DNA of 64,000 bases. Source: Buttiauxella sp049686335. GTDB taxonomy: Bacteria > Pseudomonadota > Gammaproteobacteria > Enterobacterales > Enterobacteriaceae. The DNA lies in NCBI RefSeq assembly GCF_049686335.1, contig NZ_JBAVHX010000004.1, forward strand, positions 558,001 to 622,000, in the 5' to 3' direction. A model generated the notes under the pieces. The model made no database searches. It was not told where the DNA came from and worked only from the letters and a program-made list of their open reading frames with translations. This document shows, one piece after another, positions 8,613-17,148 of this stretch; within the stretch, counting starts at the first letter, position 1, and every line of letters begins with the position of its first letter. Made by a program: the position numbers and the translations under genes.

Positions 8613-9272
8613 ATGACTGGTCTGAAAACCTGGAGCGCCGTTGCCCTTTTGTTGGCTTGCCCGCAGGCAAAGGCCAGTATTCTGGACGCGCCTTTAAGCC
8701 AGTTTTTCCAGCAGCGTCTGGCGGGCATGAGTGATGATGTGACGGTGTTGGTGAAAACACCTGATGCGCAATTACCGGGCTGCCCACTTCCTGAGTTTTC
8801 TATGCCGGGCAACAGCCGCCTGTGGGGAATTGTCAGCGTGATGGCGCAATGCGGTAACGACAAGCGCTACCTTCAGGTGGAAGTCCAGGCGATAGGGAAT
8901 TACGTCGTGGCGGCACAGGCTTTACCGCGAGGTAGCGTGATTAATGAAAGCCAGTTGCAGCTTAAACGCGGGCGACTGGATCAACTCCCGCCCCGTGCGA
9001 TGCTGGATATCAACCAGGCAAACAGTGCTGTGACGCTGCGGGACATCGCGCCGGATCAGCCGATTTTGCTGTCGATGGTGCGCCAGTCATGGCGAGTCAA
9101 AGCCGGGCAGCAGGTTCAGGTCGTGGCTGCCGGTGAAGGATTTAGTGTGAATAGTGAAGGTAAGGCTCTGAACAATGCAGCCGTTTCGCAGAATGCACGA
9201 GTACGCATGAGTTCGGGTCAAATTGTGAGCGGCGTAGTCGACGCTGATGGGAATATTCTGATTAACTTATAA
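8613..9272 (+). CDS. flgA: Flagellar P-ring assembly chaperone FlgA
   Basis: FlgA is the periplasmic chaperone needed for FlgI to assemble into the P ring. The 219-residue product has a Sec signal (MTGLKTWSAVALLLACPQAKA) and a C-terminal SAF domain beginning near VVAAQALPRGSVINESQLQL, with the typical GQQVQVVAAGEGFSVNSEGKALNNA stretch. A strong AAGGAG precedes the ATG. It is divergent from flgB and followed by flgM behind a separate late promoter. Confidence 0.96.
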   Translation: MTGLKTWSAVALLLACPQAKASILDAPLSQFFQQRLAGMSDDVTVLVKTPDAQLPGCPLPEFSMPGNSRLWGIVSVMAQCGNDKRYLQVEVQAIGNYVVAAQALPRGSVINESQLQLKRGRLDQLPPRAMLDINQANSAVTLRDIAPDQPILLSMVRQSWRVKAGQQVQVVAAGEGFSVNSEGKALNNAAVSQNARVRMSSGQIVSGVVDADGNILINL

Positions 9273-9298
9273 TATTCAACTTGCGATTAAGAAGGCTA

Positions 9299-9325
9299 TA
9301 AAGGTTCTGCGGCGACTGCCGATAG
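9299..9325 (+). promoter_or_regulatory. Sigma-28 (FliA) type promoter for flgMN
   Basis: TAAAGGTT, 11 bases, GCCGATAG matches the class 3 flagellar consensus at 14 of 16 positions with exact spacing. It lies 67 bases before the flgM ATG and just past the flgA stop. Known biology: flgM has both class 2 (via flgA) and class 3 expression, which closes the FlgM-FliA feedback loop. Confidence 0.88.
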
Positions 9326-9391
9326 TGTGTTAACAGATGATAGATATTGGCAGGCTCTCGTGCAGTGGGCCACCTCGATGAGGAAAATATA

Positions 9392-9712
9392 ATGAGTATT
9401 GATCGCACATCTCCGTTGAAACCGGTAAGCACCGTACAACCGCGTGAAACATCCGAAGCTCCGGTTCAAAAGAGCCGTCTGGAAAAGAGTACTAGCCCAA
9501 ACAGTACCAATGTGACACTCAGCGATGCGCAGGCGAAGTTAGTTCAGCCGGGCAGCGGTGATATCAATATGGAACGCGTTGAAGCACTCAAAACTGCTAT
9601 CCGCAATGGTGAGCTAAAAATGGATACCGGCAAAATAGCCGATGCGTTAATCCAGGAAGCGACGAGTGACGCCCAAAATTATTCAAGTGGCGGGAAGGCG
9701 ACCAGACCGTAA
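9392..9712 (+). CDS. flgM: Anti-sigma-28 factor FlgM with ERIC-encoded C-terminal tail
   Basis: FlgM binds FliA and blocks late flagellar transcription until it is secreted through the completed hook. The ATG at 9392 gives MSIDRTSPLKPVSTVQPRET, identical in style to other enterobacterial FlgM. The conserved FliA-binding part (VTLSDAQAKL...VEALKTAIRNGELKMDTGKIADALI) is intact. The protein is 106 residues against 97 in E. coli: after ...DAQN it continues YSSGGKATRP and stops inside an ERIC element that begins at about 9671. The insertion has removed the original stop codon and supplied a new one. Function is probably kept, since the extra tail follows the sigma-binding region. Confidence 0.95.
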   Translation: MSIDRTSPLKPVSTVQPRETSEAPVQKSRLEKSTSPNSTNVTLSDAQAKLVQPGSGDINMERVEALKTAIRNGELKMDTGKIADALIQEATSDAQNYSSGGKATRP

Positions 9713-9791
9713 GTCTCCAGGAGCATAGATAACGATGTGACTGGAGCGCACGGGTGCAGTCAACGCATCCGCAACTTGAAGAATGACGGGC
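9671..9791. repeat. ERIC element overlapping the flgM 3' end
   Basis: This 121-bp copy runs from GCCC to GGGC. It carries the ERIC core CCAGGAGCATAGATAACG / TGTGACTGGAGCGCACGGG and the terminal CGCAACTTGAAGAATGACG. It matches the copy at 24.87 kb almost base for base. The first 42 bp lie inside flgM and encode its last residues and stop codon; the other end lies 21 bp before the flgN ATG. Confidence 0.92.
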
Positions 9792-9812
9792 ATATATTGA
9801 GTAAATAATGGC

Positions 9813-10235
9813 ATGAATCGTCTGTTAGAAGTGATGGATCAAATGACTGCGGTACTCAACTCTCTTAAAGAGGTGATGGATGCCGAACAGCAACAATTAT
9901 CCGCAGGCCATGTGAATGGCAGTGCATTGCAACGTATAACTGAAGATAAAAGCTCGTTGTTAGCGACGCTTGATTATCTTGAACAGCAGCGTCGTGCCGC
10001 ACAGAATGCACATAACACAAGCAGCACGGATATCAGCCAGCGTTGGCAGACGATTACGCAAACAACGCAGCACTTACGTGATATTAACCAGCACAACGGT
10101 TGGTTATTAGAAGATCAGTTGGCGCGCAACGAAGAGGCGCTGGCGATACTCAAGCCGCATCAGGAACCGAATCTCTACGGTGCCGACGGGCAAGCGACGA
10201 CGGTCAGTCGTGGCGGAAAGAAAATTACAATTTAA
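9813..10235 (+). CDS. flgN: Flagellar export chaperone FlgN
   Basis: FlgN is the cytoplasmic chaperone that delivers FlgK and FlgL to the export gate. The 140-residue product is mostly helical and matches the family from MNRLLEVMDQMTAVLNSLKEVMDAEQQQL through ISQRWQTITQTTQHLRDINQHNGWLLEDQ to the end (LKPHQEPNLYGADGQ). It follows flgM, with an ERIC element filling the gap, so its translation start context (ATAATGGCATGAATC) lacks a strong ribosome binding site. Confidence 0.95.
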   Translation: MNRLLEVMDQMTAVLNSLKEVMDAEQQQLSAGHVNGSALQRITEDKSSLLATLDYLEQQRRAAQNAHNTSSTDISQRWQTITQTTQHLRDINQHNGWLLEDQLARNEEALAILKPHQEPNLYGADGQATTVSRGGKKITI

Positions 10236-10248
10236 GCCAGAAAGAATA

Positions 10249-10272
10249 AGGGCGGTTTCAAAGTACCGCCCT
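10249..10272. terminator. Hairpin between convergent flgN and the cold-shock-domain gene
   Basis: AGGGCGGT-8 bases-ACCGCCCT forms an eight-base-pair stem. No long T-run follows on the plus strand; on the minus strand it is followed by TTATTCTTTC. It may end both converging transcripts, more plausibly the minus-strand one. Confidence 0.5.
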
Positions 10273-10281
10273 GGTAATGCG

Positions 10282-10761
10282 TTAAAGACCCTTCAGAATC
10301 TTCATTGTCGCTTCGACATCAATTTCATCTTCCGAAAAAATCAACGTTGAGCCCTGGAAAGTTGTCACCGCCAGTTTCTTCAGCGTGCGCATTTCACCCG
10401 GTTTCGGGTCAGCCTTAGGGCGAATGCTATTCATCAGTGCCCCAACAGACAGCACCGCATGCTCTTTATCAATCCTGGTTTCGGCTGGCACTTCTTCGCT
10501 ATAAACCAGGAAAGATTTAATCGCCGTGATTTTGATACGTTCGCCAGCGATATAGATGTACTTGCTGTCCGGCTCCACTTTCACCGCGAAAGCAGACAAC
10601 CCTTTATTGTTGGTGGTTGGCTCGAAAGTCACTGAGGCATCTTTCTTAATCAGCTCAGGGTTGGCGACCTTAATCACATGAAAATAACGATTGTCACCGT
10701 TTTCATCTTTGATAAAACCGAAACCTTTATCTTCAAACCAGGTTGTGATTACTCCGTGCAT
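10282..10761 (-). CDS. Cold-shock-domain protein of unknown role
   Basis: A 159-residue protein. Residues 1-65 form a cold-shock (OB-fold) domain with the RNA-binding signature KGFGFIKDENGDNRYFHV (RNP1-like KGFGFI, RNP2-like YFHVI). The remaining about 95 residues (YIYIAGERIKITAIKSFLVYSEE..., ending EIDVEATMKILKGL) match no domain I recognise. It is not a 70-residue CspA-type protein. It converges on flgN and lies 130 bp downstream of murJ. In E. coli flgN and murJ are direct neighbours, so this is an accessory gene in the backbone. A nucleic-acid-binding function is inferred from the N-terminal domain only. Confidence 0.8.
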   Translation of the reverse strand: MHGVITTWFEDKGFGFIKDENGDNRYFHVIKVANPELIKKDASVTFEPTTNNKGLSAFAVKVEPDSKYIYIAGERIKITAIKSFLVYSEEVPAETRIDKEHAVLSVGALMNSIRPKADPKPGEMRTLKKLAVTTFQGSTLIFSEDEIDVEATMKILKGL

Positions 10762-10891
10762 CGCTATTACCGCCTAATTAATCGTTCAATATGTCAAATT
10801 TTGCAGCGCGCAGTTTAATCCAGAATGCCCGTGCCGACCATGTCTTTGACCCTGGTCGACACGATAATTTGCCATCACACTCGCCATCACC

Positions 10892-12427
10892 CTACATGGT
10901 GCGGCGGGCAAAATCCTTCACGCGGAAACCCAGCACCATCAGTGTTGCGAAATAAGCGGCTATGCCGGCCACCACCACCGCCATCAAACGCAGTAAGCGA
11001 TAAGCCATCGAGCCCAAATCCCAGGCTGGCATGACGTACATCATGCCGAGCAGTACGGCTGCCATCACAATTACGCCCGCAAACAAGCGCCACAGGAATG
11101 CCGCCCAGCCCGGTTGTGGCTGGAAAATTTTGCGTTTACGTAGTTGCCAGTATAGCAGGCTGGCATTCAGGCAAGCCCCCAGACCAATGGACAACGACAG
11201 CCCTGCGTGCTTAAGCGGGCCGATAAACGCCAGGTTCATCACCTGGGTCATAATCAGCGTGACGATGGCGATTTTGACCGGCGTTTTGATGTCCTGGCGC
11301 GAATAGAAACCAGGAGCTAATACTTTCACAACAATCAGCCCCATCAAACCAACGGAATACGCCACCAGCGCACGTTGCGTCATGAGTGCATCAAAGGCGG
11401 TGAATTTACCGTACTGGAAAAGAGAAACCGTCAGCGGTTTGGCGAGGATCCCCAACGCCACAGCGCTCGGCAAAGCCAACAAGAAACATAAACGCAAACC
11501 CCAGTCCATCAGGCGCGAGTATTCATCGTGGTTGCCACTGGCAAAGCTTTTCGCCAGCGAAGGTAACAGAATCGTGCCCAGTGCAACGCCTAACACGCCG
11601 GATGGGAATTCCATCAAACGGTCAGCGTAATACATCCAGGAAACTGAGCCGGAAGCGAGGAATGAGGCAAAAATGGTATTGATGATTAATGAAATCTGGC
11701 TGACGGATACGCCGAGAATGGCCGGCCCCATCTGCTTGATGACCCGCATCGCCCCTGCATCTTTCAGGTTTACGCGCGGCAGAACCAGCATGCCTATCTT
11801 TTTAAGATGCGGTAACTGATACGCCAGTTGCAGCACGCCACCCACCGTCACCGCCCAGGCCAGCGCCAGAATCGGTGGGTTAAAGTACGGTGCGGCAAAC
11901 AGCGCGAAACCGATCATGCTCAAGTTCAGGAATGTCGGCGCAAAAGCCGGGACCGAGAAACGGTTCCAGGTGTTAAGGATGGCTCCGCATAACGACGCCA
12001 GCGAGATCAGGAAAATATACGGGAAGGTTATCCGCAGTAAGCTGGAGGTCAGGTTGAATTTGTCGACGGTGTCGGCAAAACCCGGAGCTGTCACCAGAAT
12101 CACCCACGGGGCCGCAATCATCCCGATGACGGTAACCACCGCCAGTGCGAGCGTCAGTAAGCCTGAGACATAAGAGACAAAGACGCGCGTGGCATCTTCG
12201 CCCTGCTTGCTTTTGTATTCAGCCAGAATAGGCACAAACGCTTGCGAGAAAGCCCCTTCGGCGAAAATACGGCGCAATAAGTTCGGTAATTTAAAGGCGA
12301 CAAAAAAGGCATCCGTCGCCATCCCCGCACCAAAAACCCTTGCCACAATGGCGTCACGTGCAAATCCGAGCACGCGAGAAAACATCGTCATCGAGCTGAC
12401 TGCTGCCAGCGATTTTAATAGATTCAT
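10892..12427 (-). CDS. murJ: Lipid II flippase MurJ (MviN)
   Basis: MurJ flips lipid II across the inner membrane for peptidoglycan synthesis and is essential. The 511-residue product is an MOP-superfamily membrane protein with about 14 hydrophobic segments; the start MNLLKSLAAVSSMTMFSRVLGFARDAIVARVFGAG and the block LRRIFAEGAFSQAFVPILAEYK are diagnostic and include arginines thought to contact the substrate. It stands alone downstream of mviM, separated by a REP pair. Confidence 0.97.
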   Translation of the reverse strand: MNLLKSLAAVSSMTMFSRVLGFARDAIVARVFGAGMATDAFFVAFKLPNLLRRIFAEGAFSQAFVPILAEYKSKQGEDATRVFVSYVSGLLTLALAVVTVIGMIAAPWVILVTAPGFADTVDKFNLTSSLLRITFPYIFLISLASLCGAILNTWNRFSVPAFAPTFLNLSMIGFALFAAPYFNPPILALAWAVTVGGVLQLAYQLPHLKKIGMLVLPRVNLKDAGAMRVIKQMGPAILGVSVSQISLIINTIFASFLASGSVSWMYYADRLMEFPSGVLGVALGTILLPSLAKSFASGNHDEYSRLMDWGLRLCFLLALPSAVALGILAKPLTVSLFQYGKFTAFDALMTQRALVAYSVGLMGLIVVKVLAPGFYSRQDIKTPVKIAIVTLIMTQVMNLAFIGPLKHAGLSLSIGLGACLNASLLYWQLRKRKIFQPQPGWAAFLWRLFAGVIVMAAVLLGMMYVMPAWDLGSMAYRLLRLMAVVVAGIAAYFATLMVLGFRVKDFARRTM

Positions 12428-12500
12428 TTATTATGTGGTTCCACAAACATCAACGCCTGCAAGGCAGGCGTTGGGGATAACAGCAATTACGTCGAATAAA

Positions 12501-12571
12501 TGTCGGATGACGCTTCGCTTATCCGACCTACGAAAGCCGTTGTAGGGTGGATTAGCGACACGTCATCCACC
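12501..12571. repeat. REP pair (BIME-like) between mviM and murJ
   Basis: GTCGGATGACGC...GCTTATCCGACCTAC is followed by a second, inverted-type unit GTAGGGTGGATTAGCGACACG / TCATCCACC. Together they make the alternating Y/Z arrangement known from BIMEs. They fill most of the 203-bp gap between the end of mviM and the murJ start. Confidence 0.8.
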
Positions 12572-12630
12572 AATCATCTATGCCAGGTGCGGCGCTTAGT
12601 CTACTGATTCAGTGCTGAAATACTACTTTG

Positions 12631-13557
12631 TTATTCACTCATGGCATCGCGCCACAGTTTTTCAACGATGCGTTGCGCCATCAGCGCTTGCTCGCCCGAG
12701 GTTTCAGGAACCGTCTGATTTGCGACGCTTTCAAGGAAATGACGCGCACAACCAGCGAAACCACGCTGTTCGAGTGTGGTTTGCCAGCCAGGAATCGGGC
12801 GATTCACTACCCCGCTCCCACACTCTTCGCGCCACTCACGCATATCCGTCACATCGAATAACCCACCGTCGGTAACGGCTTGTACCCATTCACGCTGGCT
12901 TCCGGCACGGCGATGCATACTGGTGGTGATTTGCAGGTTACCGCTGACGAAATGATGTTCAGCAAACAGCATATGCCCTTGTTCATTGGTCAGTAACGTG
13001 CCGCTTTGCAATTGCGCCTCTGAACCACCCAACCACAGCGCGGTATCGACAACATGCAGATAATCGTCAAGCAACGTGAAGCGCAGGTCGTTTGGCCCGA
13101 CGCTGTCAGCACGGTGTTTGTCCATGCGCAGCGATGCGCCGCCCTCGACCATTTTCGTCTTCAAATCACGATATAATGGGGAAAAACGGCGATTAAAGCC
13201 CACCATCAAGGTGCGTTTTTTCTGCTGTGCCAGTTCCACTAAACGCTCGGCATCAGCAAGGTTTTCTGCCAGCGGTTTATCAACACACACATTGACGCCA
13301 GCCTGTAACAGTTCACTGACAACCGCATAGTGGCTGCTGGTGGCGCTGTGAACAAAGACCGCATCGCACTGGGCGGCAAGCTCGGCAATAGAGGAAACGT
13401 AAGGGATACGATAGGCATCACAAACCATTTGTGCTTTGGCACGCGTTGGGGAGAAAGCCCCCTGAAGAGTCCAGTCGTTGGAGGTGGCTAACACCGGCAA
13501 CCACGCTTTTTGGGCAATTCCGCCCAACCCCACCACGCCGACGCGAAGTTTAGTCAT
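12631..13557 (-). CDS. mviM: Gfo/Idh/MocA-family oxidoreductase MviM
   Basis: A 308-residue predicted NAD(P)-dependent oxidoreductase. The N-terminus is a Rossmann fold (LRVGVVGLGGIAQKAWLPVL); the family lysine is in CVDKPLAENLADAERLV, and the C-terminal alpha/beta domain follows. Its substrate is unknown. It starts 3 bases after yceH ends, so both are probably on one message. The name comes from old Salmonella virulence mapping next to murJ and does not define the reaction. Confidence 0.93.
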   Translation of the reverse strand: MTKLRVGVVGLGGIAQKAWLPVLATSNDWTLQGAFSPTRAKAQMVCDAYRIPYVSSIAELAAQCDAVFVHSATSSHYAVVSELLQAGVNVCVDKPLAENLADAERLVELAQQKKRTLMVGFNRRFSPLYRDLKTKMVEGGASLRMDKHRADSVGPNDLRFTLLDDYLHVVDTALWLGGSEAQLQSGTLLTNEQGHMLFAEHHFVSGNLQITTSMHRRAGSQREWVQAVTDGGLFDVTDMREWREECGSGVVNRPIPGWQTTLEQRGFAGCARHFLESVANQTVPETSGEQALMAQRIVEKLWRDAMSE

Positions 13558-13560
13558 TGA

Positions 13561-14211
13561 TTAATCCCCAAGATGTGCCAGCAGTGAGTCGAGACGTTGT
13601 TTAAGCTCGGCAACTTCATTTTCAAGCTGTTCTACGCGCGCGGTTAAATCTTCAGAAGGTACTGCTGTACTGTCGGAGGCGATGACTTGTGATGCATCCA
13701 GTTCTCCGCTAAACAGGTGCATATAGCGGCTTTCACGCTTGCCCGGCTCACGCGGCAAACGCACCACAAATGGGCCATCTTCACGGTTGGCCAGATTTTC
13801 GAGCGTCGCTTCGACCTGTGCCATATCGCTGAATTCGAACATCCGTCCGGCGCGAGAGCGCAATTCGCCTGGCGTCTGCGGGCCACGTAATAACAGGTTT
13901 GTCACCACCGCGACTTCAGCGGCTGTCAGCTTCAGGTCGCCAAATTCAGAATTGCAGAAGCGCTGCTCATATTTGGTCACGCGATTACCAAACCCGCTGA
14001 CAGTGCGCAAAAAGTGGCGTTTGACCAGCGTATCCAGCGTTTCTTGCACATCATGCTCTTTCAGATCCATAACCGGTTCGCGGTTGGTTTTCTGATTACA
14101 GGCCGTCACGACGCCGTTGACCGACATCGGATATTGTTCAGGAGTGGTCACCTGTTTTTCCATCAGGCTACCCACTACTCGCGCTTCAACCGCAGTTAAC
14201 TGATATTTCAT
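13561..14211 (-). CDS. yceH: YceH family protein (DUF480)
   Basis: A 216-residue cytoplasmic protein of the DUF480 family, built of winged-helix-like repeats (LTAVEARVVGSLMEKQVTTPEQYPMSVNGVV; LTAAEVAVVTNLLLRGPQTPGELRSRAGRMFEF) with a C-terminal heptad stretch EDLTARVEQLENEVAELKQRLDSLLAHL likely to form a coiled coil. Its molecular function is not established. It lies between rimJ (9-base gap) and mviM (3-base gap), in an apparent rimJ-yceH-mviM operon. Confidence 0.94.
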   Translation of the reverse strand: MKYQLTAVEARVVGSLMEKQVTTPEQYPMSVNGVVTACNQKTNREPVMDLKEHDVQETLDTLVKRHFLRTVSGFGNRVTKYEQRFCNSEFGDLKLTAAEVAVVTNLLLRGPQTPGELRSRAGRMFEFSDMAQVEATLENLANREDGPFVVRLPREPGKRESRYMHLFSGELDASQVIASDSTAVPSEDLTARVEQLENEVAELKQRLDSLLAHLGD

Positions 14212-14220
14212 TTCTCGTCC

Positions 14221-14805
14221 TTAACGGCCAGATGTCCAGTCTTTAGTGGTGAGCGCAGTTAAAACATGATCGCGCCATACACCATCAATCAGTAAATACT
14301 CTTTGGCATAACCTTCTTTTTCAAAACCGAGTCGTGCCAGTAAATCACCGCTGCGCTGGTTATGCGGCATATAGTTCGCCATGATGCGATGGATATGCTG
14401 GCTGCGCTGCATGTAACGAATCGCGGTGGTCAGCGCTTCAAACATTAAGCCCTGCCCCTGCCATTTTTCACCCAGGGAGTACCCGAGATAACAGGCATGG
14501 AATGAGCCGCGTACCACATTGGAGAAATTGGCGACGCCGCGGATCTCTTTTTCTTCAGGGTCGAGCAACGCAAAGTAATAAGCGCTGCCCTGTTTGTGCA
14601 TTTCGCTTATCATGCCCAGCCGCGCTTGCCAGCCCGAAGGATAGCAATGGCTGTCATCACGAATCGGCTCCCAGGGTTTCAGGAACTGGCGGTTCTCGGC
14701 GTAATAATCTGCCAGACGCCAGGCATCGCGCTCATACACCAGACGCACCACCAGGCGGTCAGTTGATAAGCGTACTTTCGGCACGTTACTGCGGTAGCCA
14801 AACAT
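14221..14805 (-). CDS. rimJ: Ribosomal protein S5 N-acetyltransferase RimJ
   Basis: RimJ acetylates the N-terminal alanine of ribosomal protein S5 and takes part in 30S maturation. The ATG at 14805 (after GGGGTGAAC) gives MFGYRSNVPKVRLSTDRLVVRLV, the E. coli start, and 194 residues. The GNAT acetyl-CoA loop is in GYSLGEKWQGQGLMFEAL, followed by MANYMPHNQRSGDLLARLGFEKEGYAKEYLLIDG. It heads the rimJ-yceH-mviM group and diverges from mdtH across 240 bp. Confidence 0.97.
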   Translation of the reverse strand: MFGYRSNVPKVRLSTDRLVVRLVYERDAWRLADYYAENRQFLKPWEPIRDDSHCYPSGWQARLGMISEMHKQGSAYYFALLDPEEKEIRGVANFSNVVRGSFHACYLGYSLGEKWQGQGLMFEALTTAIRYMQRSQHIHRIMANYMPHNQRSGDLLARLGFEKEGYAKEYLLIDGVWRDHVLTALTTKDWTSGR

Positions 14806-15045
14806 GTTCACCCCTATTCCTCACATCCCATATTTTCTTCGGCAACGTAATTACTATACCTGCGGCCGGCTGCGGAAGGAAAACAACAACATGCAGATTT
14901 TTCATCTGCTCAATCTTCTTCGATTAAAGAGTTCAATTGAAGCCTTAGATTGATTAAAAAATATTGTCACATCCCTGGGTGTCAAAAACCTAAATAGCAG
15001 TAGAGAATAGAAGTTCATCACATTTTAATGTTCCCAGGAGGGGAG

Positions 15046-16254
15046 ATGTCACGGGTAGCGCAGGCCAGGAGCCTGGGTAAATACTTCTTATTGCTCGATA
15101 ACATGTTAGTTGTATTAGGCTTCTTCGTGGTTTTCCCTCTTATTTCCATTCGCTTTGTCGACCAGATGGGTTGGGCGGCGCTAATGGTTGGTATTGCGCT
15201 CGGCCTGCGACAGCTGACGCAACAGGGATTGGGGATTTTTGGTGGTGCCATTGCTGACCGCTTCGGCGCAAAACCTATGATCGTCACCGGTATGCTGTTG
15301 CGCGCGGTCGGTTTTGCCACCATGGGTATCGCCCACGAACCCTGGCTCCTTTGGTTTTCGTGCTTTATCTCTGGAGTCGGTGGAACATTATTCGACCCGC
15401 CTCGTGCAGCGCTGGTGGTTAAGCTGGTTCGTCCACATCAACGCGGGCGCTTCTTCTCGATTTTGATGATGCAAGACAGCGCGGGTGCGGTGATTGGTGC
15501 GTTGCTCGGCAGTTGGTTGCTGCAATATGATTTCCGACTGGTGTGTGGTGTCGGCGCAGTGATGTTTGTTATTTGCGCGATCGTCAACGCCTGGTTGCTG
15601 CCAGCTTATAAACTTTCCACTATCCGTACACCAATGCTTGAAGGAATGAGCCGGGTGCTGCGTGACAAACGTTTTGTCACCTATGTGCTGACGCTCGCCG
15701 GTTATTACATGCTGGCGGTGCAGGTGATGTTGATGCTGCCGATTATGGTCAACGAAATTGCCGGAACACCCGCAGCCGTGAAGTGGATGTATGCCATTGA
15801 AGCCGCGCTATCATTAACGCTGCTCTACCCGATTGCCCGCTGGAGTGAGAAACGTTTTCGTCTTGAGCAGCGGCTGATGGCAGGCTTGTTCCTGATGACC
15901 ATTGCGATGCTGCCGATTGGTTTGACGAACAGCCTTCAGCAACTGTTTACGCTGATTTGCGTGTTTTACATTGGCTCAATCATTGCTGAACCAGCGCGTG
16001 AAACACTGGGCGCATCGCTCGCCGATTCCCGTGCTCGCGGGAGCTATATGGGGTTCAGCCGTTTAGGTTTAGCCATTGGTGGCGCTCTCGGTTATGCCGG
16101 GGGCGGTTGGTTATACGACGCAGGAAAAACGATTAATCAGCCGGAACTCCCGTGGGTGATGCTGGGCATTATTGGCGTGATAACACTGATTGCGCTGTGG
16201 TGGCAATTTAGCGCAAAACCCGTCGAACCTTCGATGCTTGAGCCGGGTAACTAG
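15046..16254 (+). CDS. mdtH: MFS multidrug transporter MdtH
   Basis: MdtH is a 12-segment DHA1-type proton antiporter of the inner membrane, linked in E. coli to quinolone resistance. The ATG at 15046, preceded by AGGAGGGG, gives 402 residues starting MSRVAQARSLGKYFLLLDNMLVVLGFF. The MFS loop motif is seen in FGGAIADRFGAKPMIVTGM. No neighbour suggests a dedicated substrate or regulator. Confidence 0.96.
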   Translation: MSRVAQARSLGKYFLLLDNMLVVLGFFVVFPLISIRFVDQMGWAALMVGIALGLRQLTQQGLGIFGGAIADRFGAKPMIVTGMLLRAVGFATMGIAHEPWLLWFSCFISGVGGTLFDPPRAALVVKLVRPHQRGRFFSILMMQDSAGAVIGALLGSWLLQYDFRLVCGVGAVMFVICAIVNAWLLPAYKLSTIRTPMLEGMSRVLRDKRFVTYVLTLAGYYMLAVQVMLMLPIMVNEIAGTPAAVKWMYAIEAALSLTLLYPIARWSEKRFRLEQRLMAGLFLMTIAMLPIGLTNSLQQLFTLICVFYIGSIIAEPARETLGASLADSRARGSYMGFSRLGLAIGGALGYAGGGWLYDAGKTINQPELPWVMLGIIGVITLIALWWQFSAKPVEPSMLEPGN

Positions 16255-16329
16255 TTTGCGGCTCTCATTTTTCTCTACCATACTGAAAAGTTGACGGATT
16301 GAGTCCGCAAATCAAAATGGAGGAATAAC

Positions 16330-16977
16330 GTGAAGCTTTATATCTACGATCACTGCCCTTTCTGCCTTAAAGCACGCATGATCTTTGGCTTAAAGAATAT
16401 CCCCATTGAGCTGAATGTCCTGTTAAACGACGACGAAGCCACGCCAACCAAAATGGTAGGCAAGAAAGTCGTACCCATCCTGCAAAAAGACGACAGCCGT
16501 TATATGCCAGAAAGCATGGATATTGTGCACTACGTCGATAAACTCGATGGCGAGCCGCTGCTGACGGGGAGTACAAATGCAGCCATCAGTGACTGGTTGC
16601 GCCACGTAAATAGCTATGTGCAACAGCTGACCCTTCCGCGTATTGCTAAAGCTCCGTTTGACGAGTTTGCTACTCCGCAAGCGCGATCTTATTTTGCCAA
16701 CAAGAAAGAGGCAATGATCGGTTCTTTCGCTGACCATCTCTCGCACTCACCGGGTCTCATCAAGAAGATCTCTGATGATCTGCGCAAGCTCGATAAGTTG
16801 ATTGTGCAACCCAATGCGGTCAATGGTGAGCTATCTGAAGATGATATCCATCTGTTCCCACTGCTGCGTAACCTGACGCTGGTTGCCGGAATTGACTGGC
16901 CAAGCCGGGTAGCGGCGTACCGCGATAATATGGCCAAACAGACGCAAATTAATCTGCTTTCATCCCACGCAATCTAA
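16330..16977 (+). CDS. grxB: Glutaredoxin 2 GrxB
   Basis: GrxB is the large, GST-like glutaredoxin that reduces protein disulfides and glutathionylated proteins with glutathione. It is 215 residues; the active site CPFC is at residues 9-12 of MKLYIYDHCPFCLKARMIFGLKN, in the thioredoxin-fold domain (about 1-72), followed by an all-helical GST-type C-terminal domain. It is preceded by TGGAGGAATAACG and stands as its own unit after mdtH. Confidence 0.97.
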   Translation: MKLYIYDHCPFCLKARMIFGLKNIPIELNVLLNDDEATPTKMVGKKVVPILQKDDSRYMPESMDIVHYVDKLDGEPLLTGSTNAAISDWLRHVNSYVQQLTLPRIAKAPFDEFATPQARSYFANKKEAMIGSFADHLSHSPGLIKKISDDLRKLDKLIVQPNAVNGELSEDDIHLFPLLRNLTLVAGIDWPSRVAAYRDNMAKQTQINLLSSHAI

Positions 16978-17148
16978 AGGTCGTTAAACCTGAACCACTG
17001 GCGGGTAAGCATCCGGCTCACCCGCCGCAAGCCGCATAACAACCTGCCCGCACTGGATTTCAGCTTTTTCCTGTAGCACTGCATGCACTATTAGATCATG
17101 ATGTTTTATGTCAGGATCTGTTTCCAAAGCAGCATGTTAAGGAACTCC

